The position numbers and the translations under genes are program-made. DNA of 64,000 bases, from the NCBI GenBank assembly GCA_963843275.1, contig CAWJJM010000012.1:806001-870000 (forward strand), given 5' to 3'. The notes beneath the pieces are model-generated. The model worked only from the letters and a program-made list of their open reading frames with translations. It ran no database searches and had not been told where the DNA came from. Positions 16,728 to 25,534 of this stretch are shown here, piece by piece; position 1 is the first letter of the stretch; every line of letters starts with the position of its first letter. This stretch comes from CAWJJM01 sp963843275. GTDB taxonomy: Bacteria; Acidobacteriota; Thermoanaerobaculia; Multivoradales; JBCCEF01.

Positions 16728-18484
16728 ATGCGCGCGCGAGGGGGATCGCTCTCCGCGGCCGTCCTGGCGGGCGTGCTCCTGGCGGCGCTCGCCGGCTGCC
16801 GGAGCGGCCGGCCGGCGGCCCGGCCGGCGCCGGCCGCCCCCGCCGCCGACCGCACGGTGACGATGCTGGCGATCAACGACGTCTACCGCATCGGCGGCGT
16901 CGACGGGGAGACCCGCGGCGGCCTCGCCCGGGTGCGCACCCTGCGCCGCGAGCTGGAGCGCGAGGCGCCCGACCTGCTGGTGCTCCACGCCGGCGACTTC
17001 CTCTTCCCGTCGCTGCTCAGCAGCGCCTTCCAGGGCGCCCAGATGGTCGACGTCCTCGGGCTTCTCGACGGCGACCCGGTGGCGATGGACCCGCGGATGT
17101 TCGTCGCCTTCGGCAACCACGAGTTCGACAAGGACCGCCTGTCGGACGGGCCGATGCTCGACCGGCGGATCGAGGAGTCGCAGTTCCGCTGGCTGGGGAC
17201 CAACCTCGAGTTCGCCGCCGGCGCCGACGGCCGACCGCTGGTGGCGGCGCCGCAGCTGGTGCGCACGGCCCTGGTCGACAGCGGCGGCGTCCGGGTGGGC
17301 CTGTTCGGTCTCACCACCGACGTCAAGCACCCGGCGTACGTCACCGCCTTCGACGACCCGGTGGCGACGGCGCGGCGCGCCACCGCCGAGCTGCGCGCCG
17401 CCGGCGCCGAGCTGGTCGTCGCGGTGACCCACCAACGGATCTCCCGCGACGTCGCCCTGCTGGCGGCGCTCGGCGACGCCGGCCCCGACCTGGTGGTCGG
17501 CGGCCACGAGCACGACCACCTGGCGCGCGAGGCCGGCGGCCGCTGCGTCGTCAAGGCGGACGCCGAGGCGCGCACCGCGACGGTGTGGAGGGTGACCCTG
17601 CCGGCCGGCGGCGGGCGGCCGCGGGTGCGCGCCGAGCTGCGCGAGCTCGGGCCCGAGGTACCCCGGACCCGCAGGTGGCCGCCCGTGTCGAGGACTGGCG
17701 GCAGCGCCAGGACCGCGAGGCCTGCGCCGCGCTGGGCGAGGTCCCCGGCTGCCTGTCCGTGCCGCTCGGTCACACCCGCACCCGCCTGGTGGGGGAGGAG
17801 CTCGAGATCCGGCGCTTCGAGACCAACCTCGGCGACTGGGTGGCCGACCAGGCGCTGGCCGCCTACGCCGACCGGGGGGCCCAGGTGGCCTTCCTCAACT
17901 CGGGCTCGCTGCGCCTCAACCAGGACGTGCCCGCCGGCGGGGCGGTGACTCGGCGGGCGATCGAGGAGCTGTTCCCCTATCCCGGCAGCCTGCGGCTGCT
18001 GCGGCTGCGCGGCTCCACGCTGCAGCAGGTGGTCACGCGGGCGGTCCAGGACTGGACCGGCAACGGCTGGTGGCTGCAGATCGCCGGCTTCGCCTTCCGC
18101 CACGACCCCGACACCGACAGCGCGACCGACCTCACCCTGCTGACCCCGGCGGGGCCGCGCCCCATCGACCCGGACGAGGAGATCCTCGCCGTGACCGGCG
18201 ACTTCCTCGTCGATCCGGCGAGCGGGCAGGACGGCTACACCATGTTGGGCCCCGACCAGGTGGTGGCGCTGCCGGGGGACCGGCCGGAGATCAAGAGCCG
18301 GGTGGCCGCGGCGCTCGCCGCGGCCGGCGCGGCGGGCATCGCGCCGCGGGTCGAGGGGCGCATCTGCAACCGCCGGCGGCCGGGCCCCTGCCTGGCCCTC
18401 GGCGCCTGGGTGGCGGGGCCGGCCGCCGCGCCTCCCGCGCCCGCCCTCCAGGCGCCGGACTGCATCGCGCCCGGCGGCGCTTGA
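16728..18484 (+). pseudogene. 5'-nucleotidase/2',3'-cyclic phosphodiesterase family lipoprotein, split by one frameshift
   Basis: Corrected length about 585 aa. Lipoprotein signal (LAALAGC). The N-terminal metallophosphatase motifs are intact: INDVYRI, HAGDFLFPS, FGNHEFD, VTHQ and GGHEHDH. The C-terminal 5'-nucleotidase domain is in another frame: RFETNLGDWVADQ, LNSGSLRLNQDV, ELFPYPGSL and DGYTML. The switch is near 17659-17662, where CCCC needs one more C (GPEV then PDPQVAARV). The 1,757-bp length agrees with one missing base. The family removes 5' phosphate from extracellular nucleotides. Located directly after the S1/P1 nuclease. Confidence 0.88.
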
Positions 18485-18538
18485 CGGCGGGCGCATACTG
18501 GGGTCGGTGGACCTGACCGGACGGAAAGGAGCGTTCGC

Positions 18539-19480
18539 ATGCGTGTCGCCGACGATGTCACCGGCTGGATCGGCAAGACCCCGCTGGTGCGCCTGCGCCG
18601 GCTCGCCGGGGAGACCGGCGCCGAGGTGCTGGCGAAGCTCGAGTCGTTCAACCCCCTGGGCAGCGTCAAGGACCGGATCGGCCGGGCGATGGTCGAGGCC
18701 GCCGAGGCCGACGGCAGCCTGACCGCGGACACGACCCTGGTCGAGCCGACCAGCGGCAACACGGGCATCGCCCTGGCGTTCGTCTGCGCCGCCAGGGGCT
18801 ACCGCCTGGTGCTGACGATGCCCGACACCATGAGCCAGGAGCGCCGCCAGCTCCTCGCCGCCCTGGGCGCGGAGCTGGTGCTGACCCCGGGCGCCGGCGG
18901 CATGCGCGGCGCGGTGGACCGGGCTCGCGAGCTGGCCGAACGGCCCGGCCACCGGATGCTGCAGCAGTTCGAGAACCCGGCGAACCCGGCGATCCATCGC
19001 GCCACCACGGCCGAGGAGATCTGGGCCGACACCGACGGGCGCGTCGACGTGGTGGTGTGCGGCGTCGGCACCGGCGGGACGATCACCGGCGTGGGGCAGG
19101 TCCTCAAGGCGCGCAAGCCCTCCGTGCGCATGGTGGCGGTGGAGCCGGAGGCGTCGCCGGTGCTCTCGGGCGGGGCGCCCGGGCCGCACAAGATCCAGGG
19201 GATCGGCGCCGGCTTCGTCCCCGCCGTCCTCGACCGCGACGTGATCGACGAGGTGGTCACCGTCTCCGACGCCGCGGCCGGCGAGACCGCCCGCCGGCTC
19301 GCCCGTCGCGAGGGGCTGGCGGTGGGGATCTCCTCGGGGGCCGCGGCGTGGGCGGCGCTGCAGGTGGCGGCGCGGCCGGAGCACGCGGGCCAGGTGGTGG
19401 TGGTGGTGCTCCCCGACACCGGGGAGCGCTACCTCAGCACCTCGCTCTACACCGACCCCGTCTCCGGGCCGGCGCCGTGA
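18539..19480 (+). CDS. cysK: Cysteine synthase A (O-acetylserine sulfhydrylase)
   Basis: 313 aa, PLP-dependent. GWIGKTPLVRL at residue 9, NPLGSVKDRIG with the Schiff-base Lys (about 42), the TSGNTGIALA substrate loop, GTGGTITGVG phosphate-binding loop and GISSGAAAWAA near the C-terminus are all present. It makes cysteine from O-acetylserine and sulfide. ATG 18539 has AAAGGAG upstream. The next gene encodes the enzyme making its substrate and overlaps it by 4 nt, so the two form a cysteine operon. A cystathionine beta-synthase is unlikely given the length and absence of a C-terminal domain. Confidence 0.93.
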   Translation: MRVADDVTGWIGKTPLVRLRRLAGETGAEVLAKLESFNPLGSVKDRIGRAMVEAAEADGSLTADTTLVEPTSGNTGIALAFVCAARGYRLVLTMPDTMSQERRQLLAALGAELVLTPGAGGMRGAVDRARELAERPGHRMLQQFENPANPAIHRATTAEEIWADTDGRVDVVVCGVGTGGTITGVGQVLKARKPSVRMVAVEPEASPVLSGGAPGPHKIQGIGAGFVPAVLDRDVIDEVVTVSDAAAGETARRLARREGLAVGISSGAAAWAALQVAARPEHAGQVVVVVLPDTGERYLSTSLYTDPVSGPAP

Positions 19481-20397
19481 GCGACGCGGCGGGCCCGGCG
19501 GGGCCGGAGGCGCCCCTCGAGGAGGTGCTCGACGCCCTCTGCGCGGGCCCGCACCCGGCGCCGGGGGTGGGCCGGCAGCGCGTGCTGCTGCCGTCACGGA
19601 CGCAGCTCGTCGAGGTGGTCGAGACGCTGCGGGCGGTGCTGTTTCCGGGCTACCTCAGCGACTGGGACCTCGGCGGCGCGGCGCTGCGCCACTACGTCGG
19701 CACCGGCCTCGACCGCGTCACCCACACCCTGACCGAGCAGGTGCGCCGGGTGCTGATGCTCGAGGAGGGGGAGGAGGAGGCCGGCGCCGCCGCGCGCGCC
19801 GCCGGTATCGCCGCGGCCTTCCTGCGCCGGCTGCCGGAGGTGCGCCGGCTGCTGCTCACCGACGTACGGGCCGCCTTCGAGGGCGACCCGGCGGCGCGCA
19901 GCCACGACGAGATCATCCTCGCCTACCCGGGATTGCTCGCCATCACCAGCCAGCGCCTGGCCCACCAGCTCCACCGGCTCGAGGTGCCGCTGCTGCCGCG
20001 CATCTTCACCGAGGAGGCGCACTCGCGCACCGGCATCGACATCCATCCCGGGGCGCGGATCGGCGAGAGCTTCTTCATCGACCACGGCACCGGCGTGGTG
20101 GTGGGGGAGACCTGCGTGATCGGCGACCGGGTACGCATCTACCAGGGCGTGACGCTGGGCGCGAAGAGCTTCCCGCTCGACGAGCACGGCCGGCCGATCA
20201 AGGGCGTCGACCGCCACCCGATCGTCGAGGACGACGTGATCGTCTACTCGGGCGCGACGCTGCTCGGGCGGATCACCATCGGGCGCGGCTCGGTGATCGG
20301 GGGCAACGTCTGGCTCACCCGCAGCGTCCCCCCCGGCAGCTCGGTCACCCAGAGCCGGGCGCGCGAGAGCCGTTTCGAGGCGGGAGGCGGCATCTGA
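19477..20397 (+). CDS. cysE: Serine O-acetyltransferase
   Basis: 306 aa from GTG 19477, overlapping cysK in GTGA. An N-terminal helical region (about 1-175) precedes a left-handed beta-helix of hexapeptide repeats: HSRTGIDIHPGARIG, FFIDHGTGVVVGE, CVIGDRVRIYQGVTLGA, DDVIVYSGATLLG and GSVIGGNVW. His in DIHPGA and DHGTG are catalytic in the family. It transfers acetyl from acetyl-CoA to serine. Length and long N-terminus resemble the SrpH/EpsC-like branch. In this operon it supplies O-acetylserine to CysK. Confidence 0.92.
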   Translation: MSDAAGPAGPEAPLEEVLDALCAGPHPAPGVGRQRVLLPSRTQLVEVVETLRAVLFPGYLSDWDLGGAALRHYVGTGLDRVTHTLTEQVRRVLMLEEGEEEAGAAARAAGIAAAFLRRLPEVRRLLLTDVRAAFEGDPAARSHDEIILAYPGLLAITSQRLAHQLHRLEVPLLPRIFTEEAHSRTGIDIHPGARIGESFFIDHGTGVVVGETCVIGDRVRIYQGVTLGAKSFPLDEHGRPIKGVDRHPIVEDDVIVYSGATLLGRITIGRGSVIGGNVWLTRSVPPGSSVTQSRARESRFEAGGGI

Positions 20398-20413
20398 CCC
20401 GCGCCGCGGGTCA
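20395..20413. terminator. Shared stop-codon palindrome between convergent cysE and selD
   Basis: TGACCCGC, loop GCC, GCGGGTCA: a perfect 8-bp stem with a 3-nt loop. The first three bases are the cysE stop codon and the last three are the selD stop codon on the other strand. With only 13 bp between the genes this is the only candidate for a bidirectional terminator. It lacks a T-tract, so Rho-independent function is uncertain. Confidence 0.55.
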
Positions 20414-21457
20414 GAGGACCTCGAGGCGCGGGTCGCCGGCCACCGCCTCGCCGACGTCCGCCGCCCGGTGGCCACCGGCGCGCAGGGCCGCGAGCAGGTC
20501 GGCGGCGCGGTCGGGCGGTACGAAGAGCAGCAGGCCGCCGGACGTCTGCGGGTCGTAGAGCAGCTCCCGTTCGCCGTCGGACAGGCCCCGCCGGTCGTCG
20601 ACCAGCGGCCCGGCGTGCTCGCGGTTCTTCGCCGTGCAGCCGGTCGAGACCCCGCGCGCCACCAGCGGGTAGAACGCCTCGTGCACCGGCAGGTCGGCGA
20701 AGCGCAGGCGCAGGGCGACGCCACTCGCCCGGGCGACGTTCAGAGCGTGGCCGGCGACCCCGAAGCCGGTGACGTCGGTGGCGGTGTGGGCGCCGTGCTC
20801 GCGGCCGAGCCGCGCCGCCTCGGCGTTGGAGCGCTCCATCTCGGCCAGCGCCGGCTCCAGCCCCGCCTCGTCGAGGCGGTCGAACTTGAAGGCGTTGATG
20901 ATCACCCCGGTTCCCAGCGGCTTGGTGAGCAGCACGCGGTCGCCGGGGCGGGCGCGGTCCTGGGTCCACACCCGCTCGGGATCGACCTCGCCGACGACGG
21001 CGAGCCCGTACTTGAGCTCGGGATCGGCGATCGAGTGGCCGCCGACCAGCGCCGCCCCGGCCTCCGCCAGTGCCCGGGCGCCGCCGGCGAGCACCTCGCC
21101 CAGCACGTCCTCGGGCACCTGGTCCGGGAAGCAGCACAGGTTGAGGGCGAACAGCGGCGCGGCGCCCATGGCGTAGACGTCGGAGAGCGAGTTGACCGCC
21201 GCCACGCGCCCGAAGCGGCCGGGGTCGTCGCACACCGGCGGGATGAAGTCGACGGTGGCGACCAGGGCGCGGCCGGCGTGCAGGACCACGCCGGCATCGT
21301 CGCCCGTCTCGGGGCCGACCAACACCCGTTCCCGCCCGCCGGCGAGGCCGACGAGGGGACGGATCAGCTCGGAGAGGTCCCCCGGACCTACCTTCGCCGC
21401 TCAGCCGCCGGTGGTGGCGCAGGCGGTGAGCCGGAACTTGCGCCGGAACAGTGCCAT
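20411..21457 (-). CDS. selD: Selenide, water dikinase, itself a selenoprotein (UGA = Sec19)
   Basis: 348 aa if TGA at 21401-21403 is read as selenocysteine. From ATG 21457 the N-terminus reads MALFRRKFRLTACATTGG-Sec-AAK, then VGPGDLSELIRP. Sec19 and Lys22 have the U/C-x-x-K spacing of the SelD active site. The rest is canonical: GPETGDDAGV, DFIPPVCDD, AVNSLSDVYAMGA, LVGGHSI, TKPLGTGV, DVTGFGVAGHA and DPQTSGGLL. SelD makes selenophosphate from selenide and ATP. A gene caller that stops at TGA would start at 21325 and lose the active site. A SECIS-like hairpin follows the UGA. Related species use Cys here. Confidence 0.9.
21375..21389 (-). promoter_or_regulatory. SECIS-like hairpin of selD
   Basis: On the coding (minus) strand AGGTCC-GGG-GGACCT: a perfect 6-bp stem with a GGG loop. 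The stem begins 12 nt after the UGA and the loop lies 18-20 nt after it, in the range reported for bacterial SECIS elements, whose apical loops carry an exposed G recognised by SelB. It lies inside the coding region, as bacterial SECIS elements do. Confidence 0.75.
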
Positions 21458-21530
21458 GGCGCGCATTGTAGCCGCGGCCCGTGGGTCCGGGGAGGAGCGC
21501 CTCGCTCCCCGCTCGCCCCGCCGCACCCGT

Positions 21531-22490
21531 TCAGCCCGCCAGGGCCTGCCAGCGGCGGCCGATCATCAGGCGGAGCTTGCGCTGCTCCTCCTCGGCCAGG
21601 CGCTCGCGCGCGGCGGCGACCTCGGCCTCGACGCGCTCGAGCTCGGCGTGGGCGGCGACGCGCTCGAGGCGCTCGCGGAGCTCGTAGAAGCGCGCGGAGA
21701 ACTCGCCGCACAGCTCGCGCAGGAAGGGGTAGGAGAGGCGGTGCACGTCGCAGGGGCCGTGGCGTCGGATGGCGTCCTGGTGGTCGGCGGTGGCGTAGCC
21801 CTTGTGGCGCGCGAAGCCGTACTCGGGGAAACGGCGGTCGAGCTCCAGCATCATCCGGTCGCGGTGCGTCTTGGCGACGATCGAGGCGGCGGCGATCGAG
21901 TAGTTCAGGCCGTCGCCCTTGTCGAAGCGGTTCTGCGGCGCGGTGATGCCGGGGATCTCGCGGGCGTCGACCAGGACGTGCTGGGGCGCCGCGGGGAGGG
22001 CCTCGACGGCGCGGCGCATCGCCAGCAGGGCCGCGTGGTAGACGTTGAGGCGGTCGATCTCGCCGACCTCGGCGACGCCGACGGCGACCCCGGCGGCGCG
22101 CTGGCGGATGCGGACCGCCAGCTCCTCGCGGCGCTCCGGTTCGAGGCGCTTGGAGTCGTCCACCCCGGACAGCTCGGTGCCCGGGGCGAAGACCACGGCG
22201 GCGGCCACCACCGGCCCGGCGAGCGGTCCGACCCCGGCCTCGTCGACCCCGGCGATGCGCTCGACCCCCGACTTCCACAGCACCCGCTCGAAGTTGAGCA
22301 TGGCGTCGAGCCGCAACCGCTCGTCGCGCTCGCGCTCGTAGCGGCCGCGCAGCAGCGTGTAGATGCGCCGCACCCCGCGGCGGGGGTCGCGCCGCAGCCG
22401 CGCCAGGGCCTGCGGCGACACCGGCTGCTCGCTGTCGAGGAAGCGGCGGCGGATCTCTTCGACCGGCAGTTGGGACAGCTTCCGCGCCAC
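21531..22490 (-). CDS. rnhB: Ribonuclease HII with N-terminal extension
   Basis: 319 aa from GTG 22490. The catalytic core starts near residue 78: IAGVDEAGVGPLAGPVVAAAVV, DDSKRLEPERREEL, VDAREIPGI, NYSIAAASIVAKTHRD and HKGYATADHQDAI. Asp/Glu in DEAG and later Asp residues bind metal and cleave RNA in RNA-DNA hybrids. The roughly 75-residue leader (LPVEEIRRRFLD, RRDPRRGVRRIYTLL) resembles the extension of Bacillus-type RNase HII. A helical Glu/Arg-rich C-terminal tail (VEAEVAAARERLAEEEQ) looks like a coiled coil. It lies 73 bp upstream of selD on the same strand. Confidence 0.9.
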   Translation of the reverse strand: MARKLSQLPVEEIRRRFLDSEQPVSPQALARLRRDPRRGVRRIYTLLRGRYERERDERLRLDAMLNFERVLWKSGVERIAGVDEAGVGPLAGPVVAAAVVFAPGTELSGVDDSKRLEPERREELAVRIRQRAAGVAVGVAEVGEIDRLNVYHAALLAMRRAVEALPAAPQHVLVDAREIPGITAPQNRFDKGDGLNYSIAAASIVAKTHRDRMMLELDRRFPEYGFARHKGYATADHQDAIRRHGPCDVHRLSYPFLRELCGEFSARFYELRERLERVAAHAELERVEAEVAAARERLAEEEQRKLRLMIGRRWQALAG

Positions 22491-22559
22491 GGCCGGGATG
22501 GTACCACCGGCGTCGCGGGCCGGGCCGGGCCGGCGCCGCGGCCGGCCCGGCCGGGTAGG

Positions 22560-23957
22560 ATGGCGCGCACCCCGCCCATCCCCCGGAGACCACCGACGCC
22601 CCCCGCCCCGCCCCCGACCGCCGCACCGACCGCCGCCCCCGGCCCCGGGTTGCTCCGGGTCGTGGGGCGCTGGGAGATCGTCGGTCTGGCGCTCAACGAC
22701 GTCATCGGCAGCGGCGTCTACCTGCTGCCGGCGGCGGCCGCGGCCCTGCTCGGCGCGTGGAGCCTCGCCGCCGTGGCGCTGGCCGGCCTCGCCGTCCTGT
22801 TGCTGGTGCTGTGCTTCGCCGAGGCCTCGAGCCGCTTCGACGAGCCGGGCAGCGCCTACCTCTACGCCCGCACCGCCTTCGGCCCGCTGGTCGGCTTCGA
22901 GGTGGGGTGGATGACCTGGCTCGCCCGGGTCGCCTCGGTCGCCTCGCTGTCGGTCGGCTTCGCCGTGGCGCTGGCCCACCTGGTGCCGGCGGCCGCGACG
23001 GGCGCCGGGCGCGCGCTCGCCGTCGTCGTGCCGACCCTGGCGCTGACCGCGATCAACGTGGCCGGGGTCAAGTCCGGGGTGCGCGCCTCGGTGGTGCTGG
23101 TGGTGGTCAAGACGCTGCCGCTGCTGCTCTTCGTGGGGGTGGGCGTGGGGTTCGCCTCCGGCTCGCTGGCCTGGAGCCAGGCGCCGACCGCGCCGGGCGA
23201 GCTCGGTCCACGCCTGGGGGAGGCCGCCCTGCTGCTGCTCTTCGCCTACGCCGGCTTCGAGAACACGGCGGCGGCGGCCGGCGAGTACCGCAACCCGCGC
23301 CGCGACGTGCCGTTCGCGCTGATCGCCGAGATCGCCCTGGTCAGCCTGCTCTACCTGGCCGTGCAGTGGGTGGCCCTCGGCACCCTGCCACGGCTCGGCG
23401 CCTCCACCACCCCGCTCGCCGACGCGGCGCAGGGCTTCCTCGGATCCTGGGGCGGCGGGCTGCTCACGGTGGGAGCGATGCTGTCGATCCTGGGGACCAA
23501 CAACAACACCGTGCTGGCCGGTCCCCGCTACCTGTTCGCGCTGTCGCGGGACGGCTTCGGGCCGCCGGCGCTGTCGCGGGCCCTGTCGCGGATCCACCCG
23601 CGGTTCCACACCCCGGCGGTGGCGATCGTGCTGCAGACGGCGATCGCCCTGCCGCTCGCCCTGTCGGGCACCTTCGTCGGGCTCGCCGCGCTGTCGGTGG
23701 TCGCCCGGCTCGCCACCTACCTCGGCACCGCCGCCGCGGTGCCGGTCCTGCGGCGCAAGATGCCGGCGCTCGAGACCACCTGGCGGCTCCCCGGTGGACC
23801 TGCCATCCCGTGGGCGGCCTGCGCCCTGTCGCTGGGCCTGGCGGCCAGCGCCGAGCCGGCGAGCCTGCTGGCCGCCGGGGTGGCGCTGGTGGTGGGGGCG
23901 CTGCTTTACGCGCTCGGGCGGCGCCGCCCGGGCACGGTCGCGCCGGCGGCGGACTGA
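22560..23957 (+). CDS. APC-superfamily amino acid permease
   Basis: 465 aa, integral membrane, about 12 hydrophobic segments. After a Pro-rich cytoplasmic leader, WEIVGLALNDVIGSGVYLLP holds the unwound TM1 GSG motif that binds amino-acid substrates. FDEPGSAYLYARTAFGPLVGF, LLFAYAGFENTAAAAGEYRNPRRDVP and a TM8 region (SILGTNNNTVLAGPRYLFALSRDG) are characteristic of APC permeases. Substrate unknown. ATG 22560 follows no strong RBS. It is divergent from rnhB with 69 bp between. Confidence 0.87.
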   Translation: MARTPPIPRRPPTPPAPPPTAAPTAAPGPGLLRVVGRWEIVGLALNDVIGSGVYLLPAAAAALLGAWSLAAVALAGLAVLLLVLCFAEASSRFDEPGSAYLYARTAFGPLVGFEVGWMTWLARVASVASLSVGFAVALAHLVPAAATGAGRALAVVVPTLALTAINVAGVKSGVRASVVLVVVKTLPLLLFVGVGVGFASGSLAWSQAPTAPGELGPRLGEAALLLLFAYAGFENTAAAAGEYRNPRRDVPFALIAEIALVSLLYLAVQWVALGTLPRLGASTTPLADAAQGFLGSWGGGLLTVGAMLSILGTNNNTVLAGPRYLFALSRDGFGPPALSRALSRIHPRFHTPAVAIVLQTAIALPLALSGTFVGLAALSVVARLATYLGTAAAVPVLRRKMPALETTWRLPGGPAIPWAACALSLGLAASAEPASLLAAGVALVVGALLYALGRRRPGTVAPAAD

Positions 23958-23975
23958 GCCCCGCCCGCACCCGCC

Positions 23976-24581
23976 TCAGCCGCCGGTGAGCCCGTCGACC
24001 GTCGTGAGGGTGGCCTGGAAGAGGAAGGAGGCCTGGCGCAGGGCGGCCTCCAGGTCGAAGGGGGTGAGCGCGGAGAGGGTGTCGACCGGGTGGATGACCC
24101 GGACCCAACGCAGCCCGGCGCTGGCGGCGGTGTAGTGGACGCAGATGTTGGCCACCGTGCCGCAGACGATCAGGGTGTCGATGCCGGCGGTGCGCAGGGC
24201 GTGGTCGAGGCCGGTGCCGTAGAAGCCGTCGTAGCGCGCCTTCTCGAAGACCTGCTCGTCGGCCCGCGGGGCCAGCTCGGCGACGATCTCCCAGCCGCGG
24301 GTGCCCCGCTCGACGTGGCGGCCCCAGATCGTCCACTCGGGGTCGCCGGGGCGGTGGGTGTCCTGGGTGTAGAGGACGGTGACGCCGGTCGCCCGCGCCC
24401 ACTCCAGCAGTCGGCCGATGCGCGGCACCGTGGCGGCCGCTCCCGGCACCGGCAGGGCGCCGTCGGCGTCGACGAAGTCGTGCTGCATGTCCACCACCAC
24501 CAGGGCGGTGCGCGCCGGGTCGACCGCCACGCGCTCGGCGATCTCGTAGGGCGGCACCTCGACGCTGCGGCTCGGGCTCAT
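23976..24581 (-). CDS. Isochorismatase-like cysteine hydrolase
   Basis: 201 aa. The triad is visible: Asp in VVVDMQHDFV (about 31), Lys in FEKARYDGF (about 114) and Cys in VCGTVANICVHYTA (about 147). A cis-peptide-like VANIC segment follows the family pattern. Members hydrolyse amides or ethers such as nicotinamide, N-carbamoyl compounds or isochorismate. The length and HRPGDPEW segment resemble nicotinamidase-like enzymes, but the substrate cannot be fixed. Convergent with the permease. Confidence 0.85.
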   Translation of the reverse strand: MSPSRSVEVPPYEIAERVAVDPARTALVVVDMQHDFVDADGALPVPGAAATVPRIGRLLEWARATGVTVLYTQDTHRPGDPEWTIWGRHVERGTRGWEIVAELAPRADEQVFEKARYDGFYGTGLDHALRTAGIDTLIVCGTVANICVHYTAASAGLRWVRVIHPVDTLSALTPFDLEAALRQASFLFQATLTTVDGLTGG

Positions 24582-24680
24582 CGTGGCCTCCTGCGGTCGA
24601 TCGTAACCGCGCCGCGGCGCGGCGTGTAGGATGGCCGGCGCCGCGCCGACGGCGGACGGGGGCGGCGAAAGGAGCGGTGG

Positions 24681-25502
24681 ATGGCGGACCTCGCGGGCAG
24701 GACCCTCTTCATCACCGGCGCCAGCCGGGGGATCGGCAGGGCGATCGCGCTGCGCGCCGCGGCCGACGGCGCCAACGTCGCCGTCGCCGCCAAGACCACC
24801 GAGCCGCACCCCAAGCTCCCGGGCACCATCTACAGCGCCGCCGAGGAGATCGAGGCGGCCGGCGGCCGCGCCCTGCCGCTGGCGGTCGACGTGCGCTCCG
24901 AGGAGCAGGTGGCGGCGGCGATCCAGCGCACCGTCGACACCTTCGGCGGGCTCGACGTGCTGGTCAACAACGCCAGCGCCATCTTCCTCGCCGGGACGTT
25001 GGAGACGCCGGCGAAGCGCTTCGACCTGATGCACCAGGTCAACACCCGCGGCACCTTCTTCTGCTCGCAGGCGGCGATCCCGCACCTCGCCCGCGCCGAC
25101 AACCCGCACATCCTGATGCTGGCGCCGCCGCCGAGCCTCGACCCGCGCTGGTACGGGCCGCACCTGGCGTACACCCTGTCGAAGATGGGGATGAGCCTGT
25201 GCGTGCTGGGTCTGGCGGCGGAGCAGGCGGAGCGCGGGATCGCGGTCAACGCGCTGTGGCCGCGGACGGTGATCCGCACCGCCGCCCTGGCCATGCTCGG
25301 CGACGCCTTCCCCCGCGAGCGGACCCGGCGGCCCGAGATCGTTGCCGACGCCGCCCACGCCGTCCTGGTGCGTCCCGCCCGCGCCTGCAGCGGCAACTTC
25401 TTCCTCGACGAGGCGGTGCTGCGCGAGGAGGGCGTGACCGATTTCGCGCGCTACGCCGTGGCGCCGGGGGAGGAGCCGATGACGGACCTGTTCCTCGAGT
25501 GA
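24681..25502 (+). CDS. Short-chain dehydrogenase/reductase (HSDL2-like)
   Basis: 273 aa, ATG 24681 with GAAAGGAG upstream. Cofactor loop TGASRGIGRA (residues 13-22), NNAS motif, and the catalytic Tyr-x3-Lys in AYTLSKMGMS. VAVAAKTTEPHPKLPGTI after the first strand and LMLAPP before the catalytic Tyr are typical of the HSDL2/SDR13C subfamily, which acts on an unknown lipid-like substrate. It lacks the C-terminal SCP2 domain of animal HSDL2. It precedes a dipeptidase by 32 bp on the same strand. Confidence 0.88.
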   Translation: MADLAGRTLFITGASRGIGRAIALRAAADGANVAVAAKTTEPHPKLPGTIYSAAEEIEAAGGRALPLAVDVRSEEQVAAAIQRTVDTFGGLDVLVNNASAIFLAGTLETPAKRFDLMHQVNTRGTFFCSQAAIPHLARADNPHILMLAPPPSLDPRWYGPHLAYTLSKMGMSLCVLGLAAEQAERGIAVNALWPRTVIRTAALAMLGDAFPRERTRRPEIVADAAHAVLVRPARACSGNFFLDEAVLREEGVTDFARYAVAPGEEPMTDLFLE

Positions 25503-25534
25503 GACGCCGCGAACCGACCCCTGGAGGAGACCCG

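Noticed and set aside
21401..21403. selD as a pseudogene with a premature stop
   Set aside because: The stop is TGA at the exact Cys/Sec position and a SECIS-like hairpin follows; no other lesion in the gene.
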